Origin: Rhizobium sp. AC27/96
GTDB taxonomy: Bacteria; Pseudomonadota; Alphaproteobacteria; Rhizobiales; Rhizobiaceae
DNA length: 64,000 nt
Direction of reading: 5' to 3'
Assembly (NCBI RefSeq): GCF_001692325.1
Contig: NZ_LXKN01000001.1
Span: forward strand, 310,001 to 374,000
Below are positions 26,872 to 35,368 of this stretch, piece after piece (position 1 is the stretch's first letter; every line of letters starts with the position of its first letter). The notes beneath the pieces were generated by a model. It worked only from the letters and a program-made list of their open reading frames with translations. It made no database searches and was not told the origin of the DNA. The position numbers and the translations under genes were made by a program.

Positions 26872-26929
26872 GCTCGCCTTTCCGTCGATCCGCCGTCGTA
26901 GCGGATCGTGGCGAGCCGACAGGAGTCGG
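26872..26929 (-). promoter_or_regulatory. Structured 5' leader of mgtE that overlaps its ribosome-binding site
   Basis: On the minus strand CTCGCC-type arms pair (26910-26915 with 26873-26878) around an inner 6-bp hairpin (26902-26907 with 26887-26892), preceded by a CCGAC-TCCT-GTCGG hairpin (26916-26929). The AAGGCGAG ribosome-binding region is inside the closing stem. This is the layout of a translational switch. It matches no Mg2+ riboswitch class that I can recognise. Confidence 0.4.
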
Positions 26930-27222
26930 TTAGTGCACGAATGCTACTGACGGCAAAGGCAATCGACTACTACTGTCGCTAGGCATCTAAAGATGGCTCC
27001 GGTTAATCGGCATGGAAAAGCGCTGCTCTCCATCTGGGGCAGAAGTCGCGCCGAAGGCATAAAAAGTCAAGAGGTGGAAACGGTTTAAAGCCCCATGTCG
27101 AAAGAAAAATTTGCTTGGGTGCTTGAAATTTTGTGCGGCGCAACAGGTGGCGTTGCGAATGCGTTAAAATAGCGTGGCCGGACGATGAGCGCCCGGCCTG
27201 ATCTGCCCTGGATTTTGGCCGT
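26930..27222. other. Intergenic region upstream of mgtE
   Basis: The region holds the mgtE promoter and the 3' flank of the oxidoreductase gene. A GGCCGG/CCCGGCC imperfect stem at about 27175-27197 may terminate the latter. No ORF or RNA gene is recognised. Confidence 0.35.
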
Positions 27223-28236
27223 TCAGAAGCCTGCCAGAACGACCTTGCCCTTCATTTTGCCGGTCTCGACGAGGGCGTGCGCCTTCTTCAGATTGGCGGC
27301 ATTGATCGTGCCCGCGGTCTCCGTCAGCGTCGAGCGGATCTTGCCGGCATCGACCAGTTCGGCGACCTTCGTCAGCAGCTTGTGCTGCTCGATCATGTCG
27401 GCCGTGTTGAAGAGCGGACGGGTGAACATCAGCTCCCAATGGATCGACACGGCCTTGCGCTTGAAGGGCACGACGTCGAGCGTCTTCGGGTCGTCGATCA
27501 AGGCGAACCGGCCCTGCGGCGCAATCGCTTCGACGATCGATGCGATATGGTCCGTCGTGTTGGTGGTCGAGAAGACGAAGGCCGGCGCGCCGATGCCAAG
27601 CGCTTCGATCTGCGGCGCAAGCGGCTTCGAATGGTCGATCACGTGATGCGCGCCCAGCTCCTTGACCCAAGCCTGCGTTTCAGGCCGGGATGCCGTTGCG
27701 ATGATGGTGAGATCGGTGAGCGCGCGCGCGATCTGGATGGCGATCGACCCGACGCCGCCGGCGCCGCCGATGATGAGGATTGCATTCGCGACGCCGGGAA
27801 CGGGATCTTGTACCTTCAGGCGATCGAACAGCGTTTCGTAAGCCGTGATCGAGGTCAGCGGCAGTGCCGCCGCCGCCGGAAAATCGAGGCTCTTCGGCTT
27901 GGCGCCGACGATGCGCTCGTCCACCAGATGGAATTCGGCATTCGAGCCGCCGCGATTGATCGCGCCGGCATAGAACACCTCGTCACCTGGCTTGAACATG
28001 GTGACCTCGGGGCCGACAGCCCTCACGATGCCGGCTGCGTCCCAGCCGATGATCTTGTACTCACCTTCGGCCGGCGCGACATTGGCGCGGATTTTGACGT
28101 CGACCGGATTGACCGAGACCGCCTTCACTTCGACGAGCAGATCGTGACCCTTGGCTTCAGGTGTCGGCAGATCGATATCGATCAGGGATGTCTCGGCGGA
28201 AATGGGCTGGGGTTGCTTGTAGGCGACTGCACGCAT
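27223..28236 (-). CDS. Zinc-free MDR-family alcohol dehydrogenase / quinone oxidoreductase-like protein
   Basis: The 337-residue medium-chain dehydrogenase/reductase has a GroES-like N-terminal domain (VSVNPVDVKIR, GWDAAGIV) and a Rossmann domain with ILIIGGAGGVGSIAIQIARAL near residue 155. The catalytic and structural zinc cysteines of classical alcohol dehydrogenases are absent, as in NADPH:quinone reductases. AGGAG lies 9 nt before the ATG. It is divergent from an HxlR regulator, the usual pairing for quinone- or aldehyde-responsive reductases. Confidence 0.9.
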   Translation of the reverse strand: MRAVAYKQPQPISAETSLIDIDLPTPEAKGHDLLVEVKAVSVNPVDVKIRANVAPAEGEYKIIGWDAAGIVRAVGPEVTMFKPGDEVFYAGAINRGGSNAEFHLVDERIVGAKPKSLDFPAAAALPLTSITAYETLFDRLKVQDPVPGVANAILIIGGAGGVGSIAIQIARALTDLTIIATASRPETQAWVKELGAHHVIDHSKPLAPQIEALGIGAPAFVFSTTNTTDHIASIVEAIAPQGRFALIDDPKTLDVVPFKRKAVSIHWELMFTRPLFNTADMIEQHKLLTKVAELVDAGKIRSTLTETAGTINAANLKKAHALVETGKMKGKVVLAGF

Positions 28237-28312
28237 GGGAGAAGCTCCTGGTTTTGTTGCACAGAGGCTAGATGCGCATTATCATCAAAAGGCGCAAGAA
28301 TGCACAAATTCT

Positions 28313-28326
28313 GTACGTAGGTACAA
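28313..28326. promoter_or_regulatory. Probable HxlR-family operator
   Basis: TGTAC-GTAG-GTACA is a perfect 5-bp dyad in the 104-bp gap between the divergent oxidoreductase and HxlR genes, 15 bp before the regulator start. Its position suits autoregulation and control of the oxidoreductase. Confidence 0.6.
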
Positions 28327-28340
28327 AAAGGATACTGTCG

Positions 28341-28745
28341 ATGTCGCTGCCCCGCTCCAAGCTTGTCAAGAATTTCCCGGGTTGTCCGGTCGAGGCGACG
28401 CTGAGCCTTCTCGACGGCAAATGGAAGGGCGTGGTTCTGTTTCATCTGATGGAAGGCACGCTGCGCTTCAACGAGATCCGCCGCAAGCTGCCGGCGGTGA
28501 CCCAGCGCATGCTGACGAAGCAGCTGCGCGAGCTGGAAGAATCAGGGCTTGTGTCTCGCACCGTCTTCCCGGTCGTGCCGCCGCGTGTCGATTATGCGCT
28601 GACGCCGCTCGGCGCCAGCCTGCGGCCGATCATCAAGGCGATGGCGGTATGGGGCGAGGAGAATGTCTTCTGTCACAACGGCCGGCAGGAGCTGGCAGCG
28701 CCCGCCGCCTCAGGCGTGGCCCGTGCGGCGTTCCAGGCCAACTGA
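28341..28745 (+). CDS. HxlR-family transcriptional regulator
   Basis: The 134-residue winged-helix protein carries the HxlR hallmark CPVEATLSLLDGKWKGVVLFHL, with Cys at residue 13, and RFNEIRRKLPAVTQRMLTKQLRELEESGLV as the recognition region. The N-terminal Cys is the redox-sensing position in several HxlR proteins. The ATG at 28341 has AAGGA upstream and matches the family; an upstream ATG (28272) would run through the operator. Its 3' end overlaps the convergent MFS gene by 36 bp. Confidence 0.92.
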   Translation: MSLPRSKLVKNFPGCPVEATLSLLDGKWKGVVLFHLMEGTLRFNEIRRKLPAVTQRMLTKQLRELEESGLVSRTVFPVVPPRVDYALTPLGASLRPIIKAMAVWGEENVFCHNGRQELAAPAASGVARAAFQAN

Positions 28746-29927
28746 AACAGCGAAGATCGCAAGGCCGGCGACGGAGAGAACGGCGCCGACATAGCCTGTG
28801 GCAGCCGCGGTGAAGCCCCAGGCGATGACCATGCCGCCGAGCCAGGCGCCCAGCGCATTGGCAATGTTGAAGGCGGAATGGTTGGAGGCGGCAGCCAGCG
28901 TCTGCGCATCGGCGGCCACATCCATCAGCCGGGTCTGTACTGCGGGACAAGCGGCAAAACCGCAGCCGATCAGGAAGACGCAGACGCAGAGCATGATCGG
29001 ATTGGCTGCCGTCAGTGAAAACAGCGTCATGGCGATGATGTTGAAGATCATCATGCCGCCGATCGTGCCCTTGATCGAGATGTCGCCGAGGCGCGAACCG
29101 ACGATGTTGCCGACATTCATGCCGATACCGAACAGCGCCAGCACTACGGGCACCATGCCCGCGCCAAGGCCGGCAACCTGGGTCGTCGTCGTTGCCACAT
29201 AGCTGAAGATCGAGAACATGCCGCCGAAACCGACAGCGGCGATGCCGAGCGTCAGCCATATCTGAACGCGCTTGAGGGCGCCGAGCTCGCGGGTGATGCT
29301 GGCGCCTTCCTCAACCTTGTCCTTCGGCAGGAAGAGGGCGATGAGCAGCATGGTGACGAGGCCGACGCCGCCGACCATCATGAAGGCGGCGCGCCATTCA
29401 AGAACCTGGCCGAGGAAGGTGGCAATCGGCGTTCCCACAAGCGTGGCGATGGTGAGGCCAAGCATGACCTGGCCGACAGCACGAACGCGGCGATGAACCG
29501 GCACCATGGAGGCGGCAACCAGCGCGGCAACGCCGAAATAGGCGCCGTGCGGCAGTCCGGTGATGAAGCGCAGCGCCGCGAAGCTCGCATAGGTCGGCGC
29601 GAATGCGCTTGAGATATTGCCGGCGGCGAAGATCGCCATCATCAGCAGGAGGAGCGTGCGGCGCGCCATCTTGGCGGCGAGCACGGCGATGACAGGTGCA
29701 CCGACGACGACGCCAAGCGCATAGGCGCTGATTACATGGCCCGCTTCCGGCGTCGTGACGCCAAACGTATCGGCGACATTGGGCAGAAGCCCCATGATGA
29801 CGAATTCGCCAGTGCCGATGCCAAAGCTGCCGACGGCGAGAGCCAGCGTCACAAGCGCAATGGCCGTGCGCGAGGGCGCTTCGACTGCGATTTGGGAATC
29901 GAGGACGTCGACGGCAATATCGCTCAC
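28710..29927 (-). CDS. MFS efflux transporter (AraJ/YdhP-like)
   Basis: The 405-residue protein has 12 predicted hydrophobic segments typical of the DHA1 drug:H+ antiporter group. GIGTGEFVIMGLLPNVA in TM1 and a GAPVIAVLAAKMARR loop (motif A-like) are visible. The start is GTG at 29927, with AAGGAG 7 nt upstream; longer ATG forms lack a ribosome-binding site. The substrate is unknown. Its last 36 bp overlap the convergent HxlR gene. Confidence 0.92.
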   Translation of the reverse strand: MSDIAVDVLDSQIAVEAPSRTAIALVTLALAVGSFGIGTGEFVIMGLLPNVADTFGVTTPEAGHVISAYALGVVVGAPVIAVLAAKMARRTLLLLMMAIFAAGNISSAFAPTYASFAALRFITGLPHGAYFGVAALVAASMVPVHRRVRAVGQVMLGLTIATLVGTPIATFLGQVLEWRAAFMMVGGVGLVTMLLIALFLPKDKVEEGASITRELGALKRVQIWLTLGIAAVGFGGMFSIFSYVATTTTQVAGLGAGMVPVVLALFGIGMNVGNIVGSRLGDISIKGTIGGMMIFNIIAMTLFSLTAANPIMLCVCVFLIGCGFAACPAVQTRLMDVAADAQTLAAASNHSAFNIANALGAWLGGMVIAWGFTAAATGYVGAVLSVAGLAIFAVSVGLERRTGHA

Positions 29928-30251
29928 GAAAACTCCTTGGGCGGCAAACCAGGCTGAGCGCCGCGAATCGGGCAACGAACCCCGGCTTCGGTGTTCAGTG
30001 CATCAAATTGCAATAAGGGACTGGCGAAGCACGGACATGCCTCAAACATAGTATCAATCACGATGCAATTACTGTCGCGTGCATTTTTTGCAGCGCAGCA
30101 TGTCGAATGATGCATAAGTGAGTGATGCTCCGGCCCGGCGCCGGGTGGCCGCAACGCTTGAAATCCTTTCGTCCGAAACCATCTGTGAAAAAGCGCACGG
30201 GGGCATCAGCTCCTTTCTGAGACACAATTTGTGGAAAGACCGAGAGCCCCG
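29928..30251. other. Intergenic region between MFS and lipid-kinase genes
   Basis: This 324-bp divergent intergenic region must contain promoters for both genes. I see no conserved operator, ORF or RNA structure. Confidence 0.35.
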
Positions 30252-31199
30252 ATGAAATTGATCGGCTTCTTCAATCGCGATGGCGGGACTTTCCGCACGA
30301 CCGATATGGCTGCCTACGAGGCGAAGGCGGAGCAGGTTTTCCGCGATGCCGGTCATGAGTTCGAAGCCGTCGTCGTGGCCGGGCGAGATATCGTATCGGC
30401 CATGGAGCGTGCCGCGCGTCGGGATGATATAGACGGTATCGTTGCCGGCGGCGGCGATGGCACGATTTCGGCCGCTGCCTCCATCGCCTGGAAGAACGGC
30501 GTTGCGCTCGGCGTCATTCCCGCCGGCACTATGAACCTGTTTGCGCGCTCTCTGCGGTTGCCGCTCGATATCTGGCAGACGCTGAATGTGCTGGCGACAG
30601 GCGAAGTGGATCAGGTCGATATCGGCAGCGCCAATGGCCGGGCCTTCGTGCATCAGTTCTCGGCAGGCCTGCATGCGCGTCTGGTGCGCTATCGCAACGG
30701 CTACACCTATCGTTCGCGCATCGGAAAGATGTCGGCCAGCACCCGGGCGGCTTTCGGGGTCATCGCCAATCCGCCAGAATTCGACGTCGATTTCGAAGCC
30801 GGCGATATTCGCGGGCATCGGCATGTCTCGGCAATTTCAGTGTCCAACAATCCCTTCGGCGCCAATGCGCTGCTCTATGCCGATAATCTGCGCGGCGGCG
30901 AACTGGGGTTTTACACGGCCAAGCCCTTGCGGCCGCTTGGCGTTGCCCGCCTGGCCGTCGACATGCTGCGAGGCCGGGTGCGCGACAATACCGATGTCAT
31001 GATGATGCATGCGCCGGAAGTGCATCTGCATTTCCCGAAGCTGCGCCAGCTGGCAAACTGCGTCATGGATGGCGAACTGCTGCCGCTTGCGCGCGATGTG
31101 ATCCTCAAGGTTCACCCCGGCGAACTCAAGGTGATGGTTCGCGAAGGCACCGCCGCCCGCGTCGAGCGCGAGGGTTCGGTCGATAGGCTGGCCGTCTGA
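30252..31199 (+). CDS. Diacylglycerol kinase-family lipid kinase
   Basis: The 315-residue protein has the DAGK catalytic fold. The nucleotide-binding GGGDGTISAAAS motif is near 71 and VIPAGTMNLFARSL near 97; a C-terminal beta-sandwich follows (MDGELLPLA near 280). Such enzymes phosphorylate diacylglycerol, sphingoid bases or related lipids. The first motif, normally NP, reads NRDGG here. The ATG at 30252 is preferred to the GTG at 30231 because the family begins MKLIGFFN. The ribosome-binding site is weak (GAGAG). Confidence 0.88.
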   Translation: MKLIGFFNRDGGTFRTTDMAAYEAKAEQVFRDAGHEFEAVVVAGRDIVSAMERAARRDDIDGIVAGGGDGTISAAASIAWKNGVALGVIPAGTMNLFARSLRLPLDIWQTLNVLATGEVDQVDIGSANGRAFVHQFSAGLHARLVRYRNGYTYRSRIGKMSASTRAAFGVIANPPEFDVDFEAGDIRGHRHVSAISVSNNPFGANALLYADNLRGGELGFYTAKPLRPLGVARLAVDMLRGRVRDNTDVMMMHAPEVHLHFPKLRQLANCVMDGELLPLARDVILKVHPGELKVMVREGTAARVEREGSVDRLAV

Positions 31200-31204
31200 A
31201 CCGC

Positions 31205-32545
31205 TCAGAGGCGCGGCAGGTACGTCCGGTAATCGAAATCGGAAACGCTGCGCAGATAGCGGATCGCCTCCTTGTGTTTCGTATCGCCATAGAGCTTTTG
31301 ATATCGCACGCCAAAGACATCGGCGATGAATGCAGAGGCGCGGAAGCGTTCGACGGCCGTCAGGAAATCATGACTCAACTTGGGCGCATCGGCCGGTACT
31401 TGAGACGGCGTTGATTCTTCGCCCGGGTCGAGGTCGTTCTGCAGGCCAAGCAGCATGCCGCCGAGGATGGCCGCCAGCATCAGATAGGGATTGGCATCGG
31501 CGCCGGCGACGCGGTGTTCGACGCGCGCGCCCGGCCCATCCTTCTCAGGAATGCGGACGGCCGTGCCGCGATGACCAAAGCCCCAGGTCAGATCGACGGG
31601 AGCAAAAGAGCCCGGCTGGAAGCGGCGATAGGAATTGGCGTAGGGCGCAAAGATCAGCTGCGCATCCTCAAGCGTCTGCAGCAGGCCCGCGCAGATCGAC
31701 TTCAGCCTCTTCGGCTCGCTGCCGGCAGCATCGAGAACATTGCGGCCCTGATCGTCGATGATGCTGGCATGCACATGCAGTCCGGAGCCGGCATGGTCGG
31801 TATAGGGTTTCGCCATGCAGGTCGATTTCAGGCCGTGCTTGCGCGCCGCCTGCTCGGCCACGCGCTTCAGCATGATGCAGTCATCGGCCGCTGCAAGCGC
31901 ATCCGGGCGGTGCAACAGGTTGATCTCGAACTGGCCGGGGCCGAATTCCGCTGTCGTCGCATCCGCCGGCAATCCCTGCGCCTTGGCATAGCTGCGCAGC
32001 GTTTCGAGATAGCCGTCGAGCAGGTCGACGGCGTCCATATCGTAAAGCTGATAGCCATTCGGCTCGTCTCGATAGGTCAATGCCGGGGGCGGCGAGGGGA
32101 TGCCCCTGTCGCGCCAGTCGCCGGCGAGCAGGTAGAATTCCAGCTCGGTCGCCACGACGGGGGTGAGGCCAAGCGCCTTGTAGCGGTCGAGAACGGCAGA
32201 AAGAATGGCGCGGGGATCCTGAAAGCTGGGGCTGCCGTCAAGCTCATGCATCGTGGCCAGCACCTGCTTAGATCCAGCCGGCGCCCAGGGCATCTCCGCC
32301 AGCGTGCGCTTGTCGGCAACGCAGGTGCCATCGGGATCGCCGATCGTCAGCGACAGGCCGGTAATGTCGTCGTTGTCATCGCCCCAGATATCGAGCGATT
32401 GCGTCGAGGTCGGCAGCCGCACGGCGCCGGACCAGACCTTCTTTTCGGCCGAAATCGGGATCTGCTTGCCCCGCAGCCGGCCGTTCATGTCCGAAATCAG
32501 CACCTCGATGCGCGCGTTACCTTCGGTTGCGTTGTCGGCCGCCAT
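31205..32545 (-). CDS. Glutamine synthetase-family protein, probable gamma-glutamylpolyamine synthetase
   Basis: The 446-residue protein has the GS beta-grasp domain (about 10-100) and catalytic domain with ELEFYLL, FGPGQFEINLLH, HAGSGLHVHASI, NSYRRFQPGSFAP and RVAGADANPYL, so metal- and ATP-binding residues are kept. The C-terminal Tyr adenylylation site of GlnA-I is not evident. Its neighbour, a SpuC-like aminotransferase in divergent orientation, suggests a PuuA-type role, ligating glutamate to putrescine or another amine. Gamma-glutamyl-amine synthesis is inferred from context. Confidence 0.85.
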   Translation of the reverse strand: MAADNATEGNARIEVLISDMNGRLRGKQIPISAEKKVWSGAVRLPTSTQSLDIWGDDNDDITGLSLTIGDPDGTCVADKRTLAEMPWAPAGSKQVLATMHELDGSPSFQDPRAILSAVLDRYKALGLTPVVATELEFYLLAGDWRDRGIPSPPPALTYRDEPNGYQLYDMDAVDLLDGYLETLRSYAKAQGLPADATTAEFGPGQFEINLLHRPDALAAADDCIMLKRVAEQAARKHGLKSTCMAKPYTDHAGSGLHVHASIIDDQGRNVLDAAGSEPKRLKSICAGLLQTLEDAQLIFAPYANSYRRFQPGSFAPVDLTWGFGHRGTAVRIPEKDGPGARVEHRVAGADANPYLMLAAILGGMLLGLQNDLDPGEESTPSQVPADAPKLSHDFLTAVERFRASAFIADVFGVRYQKLYGDTKHKEAIRYLRSVSDFDYRTYLPRL

Positions 32546-32632
32546 GCTCTTGTAAATCCCCCATGCTCACGTCATGGTCGTAAACCATGATAGCTATCAG
32601 TCAAGTCTGGCGGCGCTGAGTCTCCCGTGCTT

Positions 32633-32767
32633 GGCCCCTCACCCTAACCCTCTCCCCGCATGTGCGGGGAGAGGGGACCCCACCAGTGTTTGCCGCAACT
32701 GAAGCGGCTATCTGGCACGAAAACTCCCTCTCCCCGTTTGACGGGGAGAGGGCTGGGGTGAGGGGCC
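32633..32767. repeat. Palindromic MITE-like intergenic repeat
   Basis: Outer arms of 26 bp (32633-32658 and 32742-32767) are inverted copies with 24 of 26 matches and start GGCCCCTCACCC. Nested hairpins CTCTCCCCGCA/TGCGGGGAGAG (32650-32673) and CCTCTCCCCG/CGGGGAGAGG lie at each end. Sequences of this type are widespread between genes in Rhizobiales. It fills the gap between the divergent polyamine genes. Confidence 0.8.
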
Positions 32768-32835
32768 ATGCACATAGCAGCGGCGTCGGCGGACTCGCCT
32801 GACAGAGACCAATCGCAATGAGGTGAGTTTCAATC

Positions 32836-34203
32836 ATGCCCGATACGCCAAGCCGCTCCAATCTCGCCGCCCTCGATGCTGCCCATCATCTCCATCCCTT
32901 TGCCGACATGAAGAAGCTGAACGCCGATGGCGCGCGCATCATCCAACGGGGCGAGGGCGTCTATATTTTCGATAGCAACGGCAAGAAATATCTGGATGGG
33001 TTTGCCGGCCTCTGGTGTGTGAATATCGGCTATGGCCGCACGGAGATCGCCGATGCCGCCATCCGGCAGATGAATGAGCTGCCTTATTACAATACCTTCT
33101 TCGGTACGACGACGACACCGGCAACATTGCTGTCGGAAAAGGTCTGCGCCCATGCCGGCCCGCATTTCAATCATGTCTTCTTCACTAATTCCGGCTCCGA
33201 GGCCAACGACACCTGGTTCCGCATGGCGCGCGTCTACTGGGCTGCTGTCGGCAAGCCGACGAAGAAGGCCATCATTGCCCGCAAGAACGGCTACCATGGC
33301 TCCACAGTCGCGGGCGCCAGCATGGGCGGCATGAAATACATGCACGAGCAGGGCGACCTGCCGATCCCCGGCGTCGTCCATATCGGCCAACCCTATTGGT
33401 ATGCTGAGGGCGGCGATCTCTCGCCCGAGGAATTCGGCCTCAAGGTTGCCCGCGAGTTGGAAGAGAAGATCGATGAGTTGGGCGAGGACAATGTCGCCGC
33501 TTTCATCGCCGAGCCGGTGCAGGGGGCTGGCGGCGTCATCGTGCCGCCCTCCACCTATTGGCCGGAGATCGCCCGCATCTGCAAGGCGCGGAATATTCTG
33601 CTTGTCTGTGACGAGGTGATCTGCGGCTTTGGCCGTCTCGGCTCCTGGTTCGGCTATCAGCATTTCGGTGTCGAACCTGATCTCGCTCCGATCGCCAAGG
33701 GCCTATCGTCGGGCTACCTGCCGATTGGCGGCGTGCTCGTCAGCGATCGTATCGCCGACGTGCTGATCAACGAGGTCGGCGAGTTCAACCACGGCTTCAC
33801 CTATTCCGGCCATCCGGTGTGCGCGGCAGCTGCGCTCGAGAATTTGAGGATTATCGAGGACGAACGGCTTATCGAACGTGTCCGCGATGATATCGGCCCT
33901 CATTTTGCCAGGGCCTGGGGCAGCCTGGCGGATCATGACATGGTCGGTGAAGCCGTCAGCATCGGCCTGATGGGCGCTCTGCAGCTAGCAGCCGACAAAT
34001 CCACCCGCCGCCGCTTCGAAAAGCCGGATGCCATCGGCTCGGCCGTGCGCAACCACGCTCTCACCAATGGCTTGGTGCTGCGCGCGACCGGCGATCGCAT
34101 GCTGGCATCGCCACCGCTGATCATCAGTCACGAGGAGGTGGATACCATGGTGCGCATCACGCGGCTGGCGCTCGATGCGGTCTGGGCCGAGATGAAAGCC
34201 TAA
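32836..34203 (+). CDS. Class III PLP aminotransferase, putrescine/beta-alanine-pyruvate type
   Basis: This 455-residue omega-aminotransferase has NSGSEANDTWFRMAR (PLP phosphate site), NGYHGSTVAGASMGG, DEVICGFGRLG and the Schiff-base lysine in APIAKGLSSGYLPIGG (Lys288). It resembles SpuC-type putrescine-pyruvate transaminases. With the divergent glutamine-synthetase-like gene it probably forms a polyamine or amine catabolic pair. Beta-alanine or other omega-amino acids are alternatives. The weak ribosome-binding region GAGGTGAG lies upstream. Confidence 0.9.
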   Translation: MPDTPSRSNLAALDAAHHLHPFADMKKLNADGARIIQRGEGVYIFDSNGKKYLDGFAGLWCVNIGYGRTEIADAAIRQMNELPYYNTFFGTTTTPATLLSEKVCAHAGPHFNHVFFTNSGSEANDTWFRMARVYWAAVGKPTKKAIIARKNGYHGSTVAGASMGGMKYMHEQGDLPIPGVVHIGQPYWYAEGGDLSPEEFGLKVARELEEKIDELGEDNVAAFIAEPVQGAGGVIVPPSTYWPEIARICKARNILLVCDEVICGFGRLGSWFGYQHFGVEPDLAPIAKGLSSGYLPIGGVLVSDRIADVLINEVGEFNHGFTYSGHPVCAAAALENLRIIEDERLIERVRDDIGPHFARAWGSLADHDMVGEAVSIGLMGALQLAADKSTRRRFEKPDAIGSAVRNHALTNGLVLRATGDRMLASPPLIISHEEVDTMVRITRLALDAVWAEMKA

Positions 34204-34255
34204 CAGATATCCCGATCGGGATGGCTTGGGTCACCTTGCCATCCCGCTTGGAAGC

Positions 34256-35275
34256 CTAAGCGTCCTGATTGTTACGATCGAAGATCTTGCGGACGATGTA
34301 ATTCGGCGAGAGATCGTCGCGATAATAGATACGCGCGATCATCTCCGCGAGGATGCCCGTGGTGATCATCTGCACGGACGACAGCAGCAGCACGATGCCG
34401 ACCAGAAGCAGCGGCCTGTTGCCGATATCGTCGCCAAAGATGAATTTGTCGATGAAGAGCCAGAACAGCACGATGGCCGAGAGTGCACCGAGGCCGAGGC
34501 CGAGAGAGCCGAAGAAATGGCCCGGCCGCGCCTTGTAGCGCATGAAGAACATCACCGACAGCAGATCGAGAATGACGCGGAACGTCCGCGAAATCCCGTA
34601 TTTGGAGGTGCCATGTTGGCGCGCATGGTGGGTGACGGGCACTTCGCCGATGCGTGAGCTCGGGACAACGCCGGCGACCCAGGCGGGGATGAAGCGATGC
34701 ATCTCGCCCATCAGCTTCACCTGCTTGATGATCGAAGAGCGGTAGATCTTCAGGCTACAGCCATAGTCGTGCAGCTTGACGCCGGTAATGCGGCCGATCA
34801 GGTAATTGGCGCACCAGGACGGGATCTTGCGCAGGAAAAGCCCGTCCTGACGGTTCTTGCGCCAGCCGACGAGCAAGTCGAGCTGCCGCCGTTCCAGCTC
34901 CTCGACCATCGAGGGAATATCCTTCGGGTCGTTCTGCAGATCGCCGTCCATGGTGGCGATGAGCCGGCCGTTTGCGGCATCGATGCCGGCCTGCATGGCG
35001 GCAGTCTGGCCGAAATTGCGCTGGAGCTCAACGATCCGCAATGTCAGCCCGTCGCGTAACAGCGAGCGGCGCGCATTGGCCAGCGTGGCGTCCGTGCTGC
35101 CGTCGTCGATAAGGATCAACTCCCAGCGCTTGTCAAAGCTCGCCATGGCGGAACAGATGCGTTCGATCAGCGGACCGACGCTTTCTTCCTCGTTGAAGAC
35201 GGGCACAACCAGCGAAAGCTCAAGCGGGCTTATCGCATCGGCCTGGGGGAGGGTCGACTCTGCCGTTGTCTGCAA
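34256..35275 (-). CDS. GT2 glycosyltransferase, DPM1/GtrB/ArnC-like, membrane-anchored
   Basis: The 339-residue protein has a GT-A domain (LSLVVPVFNEEESVG, DDGST, and MDGDLQNDP supplying the metal-binding DxD) and two C-terminal membrane helices (about 255-280 and 290-315). Such enzymes load a sugar onto undecaprenyl phosphate. Only a TTG start with AGGAG upstream fits, since no ATG occurs before the catalytic core. The divergent flippase-like gene suggests a shared role in envelope glycoconjugate assembly. Confidence 0.88.
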   Translation of the reverse strand: MQTTAESTLPQADAISPLELSLVVPVFNEEESVGPLIERICSAMASFDKRWELILIDDGSTDATLANARRSLLRDGLTLRIVELQRNFGQTAAMQAGIDAANGRLIATMDGDLQNDPKDIPSMVEELERRQLDLLVGWRKNRQDGLFLRKIPSWCANYLIGRITGVKLHDYGCSLKIYRSSIIKQVKLMGEMHRFIPAWVAGVVPSSRIGEVPVTHHARQHGTSKYGISRTFRVILDLLSVMFFMRYKARPGHFFGSLGLGLGALSAIVLFWLFIDKFIFGDDIGNRPLLLVGIVLLLSSVQMITTGILAEMIARIYYRDDLSPNYIVRKIFDRNNQDA

Positions 35276-35368
35276 CTCTTCTTTCTCCTACAAGACCGGC
35301 AGAACCTGCCGGACGGAACGAGCGACTGTCCGGTCTGAAGCCTCAGCTCGCATTGGGTGCCTAACTAC

